NCBI GenBank assembly: GCA_002298885.1
Contig: DBMK01000019.1
Coordinates: 650-11,871, forward strand
Length of the DNA stretch: 11,222 nt
Reading direction: 5' to 3'
Source of the DNA: Anaerolineaceae bacterium UBA700
GTDB taxonomy: Bacteria > Chloroflexota > Anaerolineae > Anaerolineales > Anaerolineaceae
Shown here: positions 1 to 6,563 of the stretch, one piece after another
How the letters are laid out: the number at the start of each line of letters is the position of its first letter
Numbering within the stretch: position 1 is the stretch's first letter
Position numbers and translations under genes: made by a program
The notes under the pieces: generated by a model
Told to the model about the DNA's origin: nothing
What the model saw: the letters and a program-made list of their open reading frames with translations, nothing else
Databases searched by the model: none

Positions 1-819
1 CCGCTGCATGCGGAACGGCTTACCGCTGAAGGAAACATCGTAGAAACCCCAATTTTTCGCTGTCAAAGCACTCATGTACCCGGGTTCGCCACGCATGGTC
101 ATGCGCGCCAGCCACACCCCGCGGCTGGTGGCGTCCCCGGCGGCCCAGGATTTTCGCGGGCCGGTATTGGGAGCATGGCGGTATGTGCGCAGGCTCTGGC
201 CGTCGACCCACACCTGGGATACGGTATCGATGATTTCTCTCTTGCCGCCGCCGAGCATTCCCGTCACCACAGCCGCAGTCGCCAGTTTGACCAGGACCAC
301 GTGATCGAGGCCGACCCTGTTGAAGCTGTTTTCCAGCGCCATCACCCCCTGGATCTCATGGGCCTTGATCATTGCGGTCAGGACGTTGCGCATGGTGAGC
401 GCCTCGTTTCCCCGCGATTCATTGTTCCTGCTGAGAAAATCAGCAACGGAAAGTATGCCGCCAAGATTGTCCGACGGGTGTCCCCATTCCGCCGCGAGCC
501 AGGTATCGTTGTAATCCAGCCATCGCACGAGGACGCCGATATCGAAGGCGGCCCTGACCGGATCCAGCTCGATACGCGTGCCGGGGATTCTCGCCCCGAG
601 CGGGACGAACGAACCCGGCACGTCGGGCCCCAGCAACTTTGTGCATTCCGGGTAATTCAGCGCCAGCACCGCGCACCCCAAGCTGTCCATGAGACAGAGG
701 CGCGCCGTGTCGTAAGCCTTGTCGCTGGCTATGTAATAATCCGCCACATAATCGGCGATTTCTACCATTTCCCGGTCAGGTTCAGGACGGATGTTTCTAT
801 CGGCGGTACTGTTAGTCAT
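1..819 (-). CDS. prpD: 2-methylcitrate dehydratase PrpD, N-terminal part (runs off left edge)
   Basis: The open frame from ATG at 819 runs without a stop to base 1, giving 273 residues; PrpD is about 480 residues, so roughly the N-terminal 57% is present. The enzyme (MmgE/PrpD family) dehydrates 2-methylcitrate to 2-methyl-cis-aconitate in the cytoplasmic methylcitrate cycle. The translation begins [20 protein letters not shown]. At residues 103-118 it carries the block [16 protein letters not shown], which is near-identical to the corresponding block in enterobacterial PrpD as I remember it and separates PrpD from other MmgE-type proteins. A GGAGAGG Shine-Dalgarno lies about 7 nt before the ATG. 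It is the third gene of a minus-strand prpB-prpC-prpD operon, 71 bp after the prpC stop. The truncation is due to the window edge, not a mutation. Family is certain; completeness cannot be judged. Confidence 0.95.
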   Translation of the reverse strand, partial: MTNSTADRNIRPEPDREMVEIADYVADYYIASDKAYDTARLCLMDSLGCAVLALNYPECTKLLGPDVPGSFVPLGARIPGTRIELDPVRAAFDIGVLVRWLDYNDTWLAAEWGHPSDNLGGILSVADFLSRNNESRGNEALTMRNVLTAMIKAHEIQGVMALENSFNRVGLDHVVLVKLATAAVVTGMLGGGKREIIDTVSQVWVDGQSLRTYRHAPNTGPRKSWAAGDATSRGVWLARMTMRGEPGYMSALTAKNWGFYDVSFSGKPFRMQR

Positions 820-890
820 GGCAATTCCTCTCCGGTTTTCAGTATTCAGTTTACGGATTTCAACTTAAAACTTAGAACATGACAATTGGT

Positions 891-2051
891 TTATTCCCTT
901 TGCTCTATCGGCACGAACGGCCCTGGTTCCGGCCCGACATACTCGGCGGTGGGCCTTATCAGGCGGCCCTCCGCGCGCTGTTCCATGACATGGGCGGACC
1001 AGCCGCTGGTACGGGCAAAGACGAACAGCGGAGTGAACATTTCCGTCGGGATTCCGCACAGGTGATAGGCGGATGCACTATAAAAATCGAGGTTTGGGTA
1101 GAGATCCTTTTCCCGGGCCATGACCTCCTCGATCCGTTCCGAAATCTGGTACAGCAGACGTTCACCGGTTGCCTCGGAGAGTTTTCCCGACCATTTCTTG
1201 ATCACATCGGAACGCGGATCCGGCTTTTCCTTGTAGACGCGGTGGCCGAAACCCATGATCCGCTCCTTGCGCCCCAGCATCTTTATCAGTTCGCGTTCGG
1301 CCTCATCCGGTGAGCTGAAGCGGGAGATCAGCTTCATGGCCTCTTCATTGGCGCCTCCATGCAGCGGCCCGCGCAGGGTGCCGATCGCTGATGTGATCGC
1401 CGAGTAGAAATCGGACCTGGTGGATGCCGTTACGCGGGCAGAAAAGGTCGATGCGTTGAATTCGTGCTCCGCGTACAGGATGAGCGAGACGTCCAGGGCG
1501 TGTACGTGCGAGGGCGAGGGGGCGCGGCCGAGCAGCAGGTGCAGGAAATGGGCGGCGATCGAGTCCTCCCCGGTTTCCAGATCGATCTTCTTGCCGTTGC
1601 GGGCGTAGTGGAACCAGTACATTAACATCGAGGGGAAGCTGGCGATCAGCCGGTCGGCGATGTTGCGCGCTCCTTCGGCGGAGTGGTCCTCGCGCTCGGG
1701 CAGCACGGTGCCCAGGATCGAGCAACCGGTGCGCAGCACGTCCATGGGGTGGGCCGCCGCCGGAATCTCTTCCAGCACAGCCTTGACCGGAGCCGGGATG
1801 CCGCGCATGGCCTTCAGCCGGGTCTTGTAGCGCGCCAGTTGCGAGGCGTTGGGCATTTCGCCGTGGATCAGCAGGTAAGCCACTTCCTCATAGGTGGAAA
1901 ATTCGGCCAGGTCGCGAATATCGTAGCCGCGATAGTACAACCCTTTGCCTTCAAACCCAACGTGGCAGATAGCAGTTTGTCCGGCTTCTACTCCGGACAG
2001 AGAAACGGATTTCTTTGCAGGGGCTGATTTTTCAATGACCGCGTCGGACAT
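891..2051 (-). CDS. prpC: 2-methylcitrate synthase (citrate synthase family)
   Basis: A 386-residue type II citrate-synthase-fold enzyme, the usual length for short bacterial citrate and methylcitrate synthases. It condenses propionyl-CoA with oxaloacetate to 2-methylcitrate in the cytoplasm. The catalytic triad is visible: His231 in GPLHGGANE, His270 in GFGHRVYK and Asp322 in NLDFYSA. The active-site segment [10 protein letters not shown] is at 194-203 and the substrate-loop Arg is in the RTSGW segment near 347. The start at 2051 is supported by AAGGAG (2065-2060) eight bases upstream. It sits between prpB (23-bp gap) and prpD, and this context, not sequence alone, selects methylcitrate over citrate synthase. 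Many PrpC enzymes also accept acetyl-CoA, so dual activity is possible. The first ~18 residues are Lys/Ala/Ser-rich and look like a flexible N-terminal tail. Confidence 0.95.
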   Translation of the reverse strand: MSDAVIEKSAPAKKSVSLSGVEAGQTAICHVGFEGKGLYYRGYDIRDLAEFSTYEEVAYLLIHGEMPNASQLARYKTRLKAMRGIPAPVKAVLEEIPAAAHPMDVLRTGCSILGTVLPEREDHSAEGARNIADRLIASFPSMLMYWFHYARNGKKIDLETGEDSIAAHFLHLLLGRAPSPSHVHALDVSLILYAEHEFNASTFSARVTASTRSDFYSAITSAIGTLRGPLHGGANEEAMKLISRFSSPDEAERELIKMLGRKERIMGFGHRVYKEKPDPRSDVIKKWSGKLSEATGERLLYQISERIEEVMAREKDLYPNLDFYSASAYHLCGIPTEMFTPLFVFARTSGWSAHVMEQRAEGRLIRPTAEYVGPEPGPFVPIEQRE

Positions 2052-2074
2052 CTTGGGATCTCCTTTTTGTTCGA

Positions 2075-2971
2075 TTATCGAGAGGAACCATCTTCTTTTT
2101 CAAACAACTCGTCCAGCTTTTTTTCGTAGGCGTAATAGCCCAGCACGTCGTATAAATCGGCCCGCGTCTGCATCGTGGACACGACGCTCTGCTGGGTACC
2201 CTCCTGGCGCAGGGCCTGGTACACCTTCAACGCCGCCGCGCTCATCGCCCTGAAGGCCGAGAGCGGGTATAGCGCCAGCCTGACCCCGGCGGAGGCCAGC
2301 TCGGCGGTGGTGAACAGCGGCGTAACGCCGAACTCGGTCATGTTGGCCAGGATCGGCGCCTTAACCGCCTGGGCAAACTGGCGGTACATCTCCAGGCTGG
2401 TCAGGGCCTCGGGGAAGACCATGTCGGCTCCGGCCTCAACGCAGGCTGCCGCCCGGTCGATGGCCGCCTGCAGGCCTTCCACGGCCAGCGCGTCCGTGCG
2501 AGCCATGATGACGAAGGCGGGATCGCTGCGGGCGTCGGCGGCAGCCTTGATCCGGTCGACCATTTCTTCCTGCGCCACGATCGCCTTGCCGGGGCGGTGG
2601 CCGCAGCGCTTGGCCTGCACCTGGTCCTCGATGTGCATGCCGGCTGCGCCGGTCTTAATCAGCGATTTCACCGTGCGGGCAATGTTGAAGGCGCTGCCGA
2701 AGCCCGTGTCCACGTCCACCAGCAGCGGCAGGCTGGTGGCGTCGGTGATGCGCCGGGCGTCGATCAGCACGTCCTCGAGCGTGGTGATGCCCAGGTCGGG
2801 GATGCCGAGCGAGCCGGCGGCCACGCCCCCGCCGGAAAGGTAAACGGCGCGAAAACCGCTGCGCTCTGCCAGGCGCGCCGCGTACGCATTGATCACCCCA
2901 ACTACCTGAAGCGGCCGTTCGAGTTCGAGGGCGGCGCGGAATCGGGCGCCAGGGGAGGTGAGTACAGTCAT
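2075..2971 (-). CDS. prpB: 2-methylisocitrate lyase
   Basis: A 298-residue TIM-barrel enzyme of the isocitrate lyase/PEP mutase superfamily that cleaves 2-methylisocitrate to pyruvate and succinate. The diagnostic catalytic loop KRCGHRPGK is at 121-129, with catalytic Cys123. Mg-binding acidic residues lie in DVDTGFG (Asp86, Asp88), with MARTD (Arg158) and FPE (Glu188) further on. These match the positions known in E. coli PrpB. The KRCGHR loop, rather than the KKCGH of isocitrate lyase or the loop of oxaloacetate hydrolases, supports methylisocitrate specificity. The ATG at 2971 has an AGAGG-type ribosome site a few bases upstream. It is the first gene of the prp operon, ahead of prpC by 23 bp, and is preceded by a long leader and a strong minus-strand promoter. 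The Glu/Lys-rich C-terminal tail is normal for the family. Confidence 0.96.
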   Translation of the reverse strand: MTVLTSPGARFRAALELERPLQVVGVINAYAARLAERSGFRAVYLSGGGVAAGSLGIPDLGITTLEDVLIDARRITDATSLPLLVDVDTGFGSAFNIARTVKSLIKTGAAGMHIEDQVQAKRCGHRPGKAIVAQEEMVDRIKAAADARSDPAFVIMARTDALAVEGLQAAIDRAAACVEAGADMVFPEALTSLEMYRQFAQAVKAPILANMTEFGVTPLFTTAELASAGVRLALYPLSAFRAMSAAALKVYQALRQEGTQQSVVSTMQTRADLYDVLGYYAYEKKLDELFEKEDGSSR

Positions 2972-3030
2972 ATTTAGCCTCTAAGTGTAGTCCTGGTTTT
3001 CCCCCGGGATTATCAGGAACAAATTGAGGC

Positions 3031-3085
3031 AGGGGCACGGCGGTTCATGGGATTTCAATAATCCATCCATCACCGCCGTGCCCCT
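3031..3085. repeat. Inverted repeat in the prpB leader
   Basis: A perfect 14-bp inverted repeat (AGGGGCACGGCGGT at 3031-3044, its complement at 3072-3085) continues imperfectly inward through CATGG and CCATC, with one indel. The remaining central loop is about 16 nt. It lies in the intergenic region between prpB and the divergent membrane-protein gene, inside the predicted prpB leader. There is no T-run on either side, so it is not a standard intrinsic terminator. It could be a REP-like interspersed palindrome or an RNA structure in the leader. Confidence 0.7.
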
Positions 3086-3130
3086 ACCAGTAAGAATTCC
3101 ATTTCCGGGGTCCCGCCCAGGCCTTTCTTA

Positions 3131-3159
3131 ATAATAACAAGACGGGCGGACGCTGTCAA
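3131..3159 (-). promoter_or_regulatory. Promoter of the prpBCD operon
   Basis: Read on the minus strand, TTGACA (3159-3154) is followed after exactly 17 bp by TATTAT (3136-3131). That is 6/6 and 5/6 matches to the sigma-70 consensus. An AT-rich run (about 3160-3182) directly upstream could act as an UP element. The predicted start near 3124 would give a leader of about 150 nt before prpB, containing the inverted repeat at 3031-3085. No prpR-type regulator is in the window. Sequence evidence only. Confidence 0.65.
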
Positions 3160-3206
3160 TAATAATATAATTAATACCTTTTTTCACAAATAGACCGGGG
3201 TCGAAA

Positions 3207-3215
3207 TGATATAAT
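3207..3215 (+). promoter_or_regulatory. Extended -10 promoter for the membrane-protein gene
   Basis: TGATATAAT is a perfect extended -10 element (TGnTATAAT). The only -35-like hexamer is TTCACA at 3183-3188, with an over-long 21-bp spacer, so recognition would rest on the extended -10. Predicted transcription starts near 3222, about 80 nt before the chosen ATG at 3301. It is divergent from the prp promoter, and the AT-rich stretch 3160-3182 lies between the two. Confidence 0.45.
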
Positions 3216-3230
3216 TTATTGGGCGGCATG

Positions 3231-3267
3231 GGCCGGTCTGGGGGTAATTTACACCCCCAACCCGGCC
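3231..3267 (+). other. Hairpin in the 5' leader of the membrane-protein gene
   Basis: GGCCGG (3231-3236) pairs with CCGGCC (3262-3267). Inside it GGGGGT (3240-3245) pairs with ACCCCC (3253-3258) around a 7-nt loop AATTTAC, with a small internal bulge between the two helices. It starts about 10 nt after the predicted transcription start and ends 33 nt before the ATG. No T-run follows, so it is not a typical terminator. It may stabilise the mRNA or be incidental in a GC-rich leader. Confidence 0.45.
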
Positions 3268-3300
3268 AAAGCCACCCAATCCCGGGTGCAGAGTGCTTCG

Positions 3301-5349
3301 ATGCAAATCAATCGTAATCCGCGCTGGCCGTCTTTGTTCTTCGCCTGGACGATTTTTGTAACCATTACTTGCCTGGTTTTCCTGTTCCTCATTCCGCCCG
3401 ATCCGAAGAATCAAGTTTTCCTGGGGTATTCGCTCAGCCGCTGGCTGATGGCGCTCGGTTTTGTTGCCCTGGCACTGGCGGTCCTGTTCGTGTCCAAATT
3501 TCTGCCCAGGCGGCCAATCGCCCGGCAGCGTATTGAGGCATTCTTCTTCTCCCAGGGCGGTTTTTGGGCTGCCTTTCTCTTGCTGGTATTGCTGATCGCA
3601 GCCAGCCTTTGGCTGGCGCTGAGCGAGCGCTTCAGCCCGTATTTCGCCCGCCTGCTCCCGCTGGCGGCCTGGGGATTCGCCTTTTTGGGCGGCTGCCTCG
3701 CCTTTCAGCTCGTCCTCAGCCGGTTCGAGCTGGCCCGGCAGGCCTGGAGCTCCTTTACCCAGGTTTTGGAGCGCCTCTGGCAGGCGTGCCTCGACGCAAT
3801 CTGGAGCGCCTGCCTTTTCCTGCGCGCCTCGCTGCTGCGCACCCTGGGCCTGGCCCTGCTGGTGGCCCTGTCCATCCTGTTCCAGAATGCCCTGCGCTTC
3901 GATTTGCCGCTGGGATACGCCGGCCTGTACACGTTAATGAGCGATGCTTTGGCCAACAACCACTTCCTCCTGCCGCAGGCAGTGGCCTATTACGGGCCGG
4001 GAGGCATGCCCTACGCTTACCCGCCTCTGGCCTTCTATTTGATGGCATTTGTGACCCACGTCCTGGGCCTGCCCGTGGCGGCCTATTTGCGCTTTGCAGC
4101 GCCGTTGTTTGCCTGGCTGTGCATCATCCCGGCCTTCTTCCTCGCCTTCGAATTGACCGGCTCGCGGCTTGCCTCACTCGCGGCCAGCCTCATCCTCGCC
4201 TCGTCCGGCTACATGTACCTGGTCCACGCCGAGGCCGGCGGCATCGTGCGCTCGCTGGCGTTCTTCTTTGCGCTGTGCGGCCTGTACTTTTTTTATCGCC
4301 TGGTACGCTGTCCGGGATGGAAATTCGGTCTTCTCGCGGCCGCGTTCTTCGGCCTGACCGTTCTGACCCACCTGAGCTACGCCCTCTTCTTTGCATTGGG
4401 CGTGGCGGCGTACGCTTTGGCGCGGCCCTTGCAGCTCCGGCGCTGGGCGCTGGGCCTGCTGGTAGGCCTGGGCGGGGCGCTGGTGTCCGCTCCCTGGTGG
4501 CTGGTGGTCCTTTCGCGCTACGGGATCCAGGTGCTGGGCGGCCCGCTCGGCTCGCACGGCAACGATTACTTCCTGGCCGTCTTTACCGATCTCAACAAGC
4601 TGCTCCCCTGGATTGAGGACGGGGTCAGTATCCTCCGCCTGGATGCCGTTTTGTTCGGGCTGGTGATCACCGGCCTGGTTTACGCGCTGGCGGTCAAGAA
4701 ATTTTACCTGCCGGTGTGGTTCGCTCTGCTGGTCCTGTTTATCTCCGAGGGCTGGCGTTTCACGATTTTCGTAGGCGCGCTTTTAGCCGGGGGAATGATC
4801 GCTGAAATCTATCGCATGCTCAACCCGGGCGGGTTTATCGCCGGGCCGCGCCGCGGCGCGTTTCTGCGGGGACTTGTCTTCGTTGGGCTGCTCCTGCTGG
4901 TGCTGTGCGGGGCAGGGGCCAACGCCATTGCCGCTTACAGCCCCGTGCTCACCCCGGACGCCTACCGGGTTGCTGGCTTTTTCCAGCAAAAAACGCAGGC
5001 GGGCTCAACTTTTCTGCTGGCTGCCGGGGTGGAGGAAAGTGAATGGTTCCCCTACCTGCTGCAACGCACGCCCCTGGTTGCCTCCTGGGGCGCCGAATGG
5101 ACCGGGGCCTACGCGGCGCAGTTGGGTTACGTCTTGGAAGTGGTGAAGTGCGAGGAAAAGCAGTCGCTTTCCTGCCTTGACGGCGTCTTTGCCGAAGTGG
5201 GGCGCCAGCCGGATTATTTGATTACGCATACATCTAGCGATACACTGACGACGCAAATCGAGGGCAATGTAAAATGGCAAAAGGTTTACCAGGACGGCAC
5301 CTATCTCGTCTGGCTGAACCGCAAGCTGAATCCTGAGTTACGTCAGTAG
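3301..5349 (+). CDS. Polytopic membrane protein, GT-C glycosyltransferase-like
   Basis: A 682-residue protein with roughly a dozen hydrophobic helices spread over residues 8-540 and a soluble C-terminal domain of about 130 residues (near 550-682). The layout resembles GT-C superfamily enzymes and related 'YfhO / 6-pyruvoyl-tetrahydropterin-synthase-related' membrane proteins, which move sugars from lipid carriers on the outer face of the membrane. After the fifth helix a long polar loop contains Asp215 (MSDALANN) and YPPLAFYL (240-247), a loop type often found in this superfamily. HAEAGGIVRSL (309-319) is a second polar, possibly functional segment. I do not recognise a specific family and assign no substrate. 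ATG 3301 is chosen because the following residues lead directly into helix 1; an in-frame GTG at 3286 would add five residues, and neither has a strong ribosome site. It is divergent from prpB. Confidence 0.8.
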   Translation: MQINRNPRWPSLFFAWTIFVTITCLVFLFLIPPDPKNQVFLGYSLSRWLMALGFVALALAVLFVSKFLPRRPIARQRIEAFFFSQGGFWAAFLLLVLLIAASLWLALSERFSPYFARLLPLAAWGFAFLGGCLAFQLVLSRFELARQAWSSFTQVLERLWQACLDAIWSACLFLRASLLRTLGLALLVALSILFQNALRFDLPLGYAGLYTLMSDALANNHFLLPQAVAYYGPGGMPYAYPPLAFYLMAFVTHVLGLPVAAYLRFAAPLFAWLCIIPAFFLAFELTGSRLASLAASLILASSGYMYLVHAEAGGIVRSLAFFFALCGLYFFYRLVRCPGWKFGLLAAAFFGLTVLTHLSYALFFALGVAAYALARPLQLRRWALGLLVGLGGALVSAPWWLVVLSRYGIQVLGGPLGSHGNDYFLAVFTDLNKLLPWIEDGVSILRLDAVLFGLVITGLVYALAVKKFYLPVWFALLVLFISEGWRFTIFVGALLAGGMIAEIYRMLNPGGFIAGPRRGAFLRGLVFVGLLLLVLCGAGANAIAAYSPVLTPDAYRVAGFFQQKTQAGSTFLLAAGVEESEWFPYLLQRTPLVASWGAEWTGAYAAQLGYVLEVVKCEEKQSLSCLDGVFAEVGRQPDYLITHTSSDTLTTQIEGNVKWQKVYQDGTYLVWLNRKLNPELRQ

Positions 5350-5358
5350 TTCGTTAAA

Positions 5359-5414
5359 GGTTTTCTTGTAGTTTGTCCTGGGCGCTTTGCGCCCAGGACA
5401 AACTACAAAAAACC
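5359..5414. repeat. Long near-perfect palindrome between genes
   Basis: TTGTAGTTTGTCCTGGGCGC (5366-5385) is followed by a 3-nt loop (TTT) and its exact complement (5389-5408). After one bulged C (5365) pairing continues with GGTTTT (5359-5364) against AAAACC (5409-5414), for 26 pairs in all. It begins 10 bp after the membrane-protein stop. As RNA from either strand it forms a very stable hairpin, but no T-run lies beyond the stem. It could end or attenuate transcription, yet the length and perfection look more like an interspersed palindromic (REP/MITE-like) repeat. Confidence 0.8.
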
Positions 5415-5435
5415 AACGTTCCGTTTTGGTTACGT

Positions 5436-5443
5436 GGGGAGGG
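5436..5443 (+). promoter_or_regulatory. Ribosome binding site fixing the Fpg-like start
   Basis: GGGGAGGG lies 4 nt before ATG 5448 (core GGAGG at 5438-5442, 5 nt spacing). It decides for 5448 over the upstream in-frame start at 5373. A start at 5373 would begin inside the palindrome and add 25 residues unlike any Fpg N-terminus. This matters because it places MAFELPEA at the true N-terminus. Confidence 0.75.
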
Positions 5444-5447
5444 AAAT

Positions 5448-6272
5448 ATGGCATTTGAGCTGCCGGAAGCTAAGACCATAGCCGCTCAGATGGACGCTGA
5501 GTTGAAGGGGAAGACCCTTCGCCAGGTGGTGCTCAGCCCGGATTGCGCATCGCTCATCCGCCAGGGTTTCGTCAACCTGGATAAAGTGGACCTGAGCGGA
5601 AAAACGATCGCCGGGGTGACCTGGGAAGGCAAGTGGATCTTCATCCGGTTGGAACCGGATTGGAACCTGATGATTGCCATTGAATCCAGCGGCAGGATCC
5701 TTCTGCAGCGCCCCGCCGAGCCGCGCCCGGATAAATTCAGGGCGCGCCTGGAGTTCAGCGACGGCTGCGCCCTGACCGTGCACATCATTGCCTGGGGATT
5801 CATCAGGGCAGCCCGCGACGCCGAGCTGCCGGCGCTGAATTACCCCGGCAAGCTGGGCATTTCCCCAATTGATGCCGGCCAGTTTACGCCAGTTGCCCTC
5901 GATGAAATCCTGGAGCGCTCGCCCAACAAGATCCTCAAGGCCGTAGTGACCGACCAGCGCGTCATTGCCGGAATCGGCATCGGCTACATGCAGGATATCC
6001 TCTACCGGGCGCGGCTGCACCCGGGGCGCAAGGCCGGCTCGTTGACCGCAGAGGAGCGCCAGCGGCTGTATACCGCCATCGTCGAAACGTTGAATGAATC
6101 GGTCCAGCAGGGTGGCAGCGCCCTGGAGTTGAACCTGTACGCCCACCCCGGCGGCTATGCCCGGCGCATGGGCTCGCACCGGCAGGGCCAGCCCTGCCCG
6201 GTGTGCGGAGAGCGGATCCAAAAGGTGAACGTCAGCGGTGCCTGCTTCATCTGCCCCGGCTGCCAGAAGTAG
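5448..6272 (+). CDS. Fpg/Nei-family protein lacking canonical catalytic residues
   Basis: A 274-residue protein with the Fpg/Nei fold: N-terminal beta-sandwich domain, helix-two-turn-helix region (about 155-190) and C-terminal zinc finger with Cys250, Cys253, Cys269 and Cys272. Normal Fpg begins MPELPE and uses the processed N-terminal Pro as nucleophile. Here the start is MAFELPEAK, so Phe replaces that Pro and one residue is added. The usual GIGN(I/V)Y reads GIGIGY (175-180), losing the DNA-contacting Asn, and the zinc-finger Arg before the third Cys aligns with Gly/Ala (VSGACFIC). The void-filling HL(R/G)M segment is AIES at 77-80. Lys62 (equivalent of the beta-hairpin Lys) and the ELPE Glu remain. 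I recall Fpg-like proteins in Firmicutes starting M(I/L)ELPEA, probably the same non-canonical branch. It may bind damaged DNA or structures without classical glycosylase/lyase activity. Annotating it as mutM would be misleading. Confidence 0.88.
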   Translation: MAFELPEAKTIAAQMDAELKGKTLRQVVLSPDCASLIRQGFVNLDKVDLSGKTIAGVTWEGKWIFIRLEPDWNLMIAIESSGRILLQRPAEPRPDKFRARLEFSDGCALTVHIIAWGFIRAARDAELPALNYPGKLGISPIDAGQFTPVALDEILERSPNKILKAVVTDQRVIAGIGIGYMQDILYRARLHPGRKAGSLTAEERQRLYTAIVETLNESVQQGGSALELNLYAHPGGYARRMGSHRQGQPCPVCGERIQKVNVSGACFICPGCQK

Positions 6273-6297
6273 CTTAAGCGCCGCCGGGGCCAAAACC

Positions 6298-6436
6298 TGA
6301 CCTCACCCCCCGACCCCCTCTCCATGGAATGGAGAGGGGGAGTAACTGAATTTCCTGCCAGGTGAGTACGCCTCACGTCTACTTTCCATGCGTGCTCCCC
6401 TCTCCATTCCATGGAGAGGGGCCGGAGGTGAGGTCA
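6298..6436. repeat. 139-bp inverted-repeat element with nested hairpins (MITE-like)
   Basis: The left arm (about 6298-6342) and the right arm (about 6394-6436) are imperfect inverted copies of each other: TGACCTCACC at the left end, GGTGAGGTCA at the right. Each arm is also a hairpin. On the left, CCCCCTCTCCAT (6314-6325) pairs with 6329-6340 around GGA. On the right, CCCCTCTCCAT (6397-6407) pairs with 6411-6421 around TCC. The ~50-bp centre is unique. It has no open reading frame of note. A third half-copy appears at 11191-11222. Position just after the fpg-like stop and before a promoter suggests an inserted non-autonomous repeat; transcription-stopping activity is possible. Confidence 0.75.
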
Positions 6437-6484
6437 AGCGCCGGAATATATATTGGGCTAAAGTCAAGAAAAGTGGTTTCCTTA

Positions 6485-6513
6485 TTGACAACTCTTTAAT
6501 TCTGTGCAAAAAT
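6485..6513 (+). promoter_or_regulatory. Promoter of the tetR–PEP-synthase-like operon
   Basis: TTGACA (6485-6490) is a perfect -35. With a 17-bp spacer the -10 is AAAAAT (6508-6513), 4/6 to consensus. An AATAAT at 6511-6516 is also possible but with a 20-bp spacer. The inverted repeat at 6506-6541 covers the -10 and the start-site region, the usual geometry for repression by the TetR protein encoded just downstream. Confidence 0.6.
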
Positions 6514-6541
6514 AATAGCGAACGCTCGCTATTATTTTTGC
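6506..6541. promoter_or_regulatory. Probable TetR operator: 16-bp perfect inverted repeat
   Basis: GCAAAAATAATAGCGA (6506-6521) and its exact complement (6526-6541) are separated by ACGC, making a 36-bp dyad. The core AGCGAACGCTCGCT resembles the short GC-centred palindromes commonly bound by TetR-family dimers. It overlaps the -10 region and ends 22 bp before the tetR ATG, so autorepression is the simplest reading. As RNA it would also form a hairpin ending in UUAUUUUU, so a role as a terminator for upstream transcription cannot be excluded. Confidence 0.75.
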
Positions 6542-6563
6542 TAAGAAAGGTCAGCAGATCCTG

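Noticed and set aside
175..882. A 235-codon plus-strand open frame at the left edge
   Set aside because: It is antisense to prpD, whose minus-strand frame reads through to the window edge with the PrpD block [16 protein letters not shown].
2984..2989. A TACACT hexamer close to prpB as a nearer -10
   Set aside because: No reasonable -35 at 16-18 bp; the TTGACA-17-TATTAT pair further upstream is far better.
3564..4616. A 350-codon plus-strand frame inside the membrane-protein gene
   Set aside because: Pro/Arg/Gly-rich out-of-frame translation, typical of GC-rich shadow frames; the real frame gives coherent membrane helices.
5359..5414. Reading the palindrome as a classical rho-independent terminator for the membrane-protein gene
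   Set aside because: No T-run follows the stem on the plus strand (it is followed by AAAACC). Termination is possible but not supported by the usual signature, so it is listed as a repeat.
5373..5447. Upstream start for the Fpg-like gene that adds 25 residues
   Set aside because: It would start inside the 26-pair palindrome with no ribosome site, whereas ATG 5448 has GGGGAGGG immediately upstream and begins the conserved ELPE motif.
5430..6293. A 287-codon minus-strand open frame opposite the Fpg-like gene
   Set aside because: Shadow of the Fpg-like coding sequence, whose zinc finger and helix-two-turn-helix are unmistakable; the antisense protein has no family features.
6298..6436. A CRISPR array or short tandem repeat based on the repeated CCCCTCTCC blocks
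   Set aside because: The copies are inverted, not direct, with only one spacer-like centre, and no cas gene is present.
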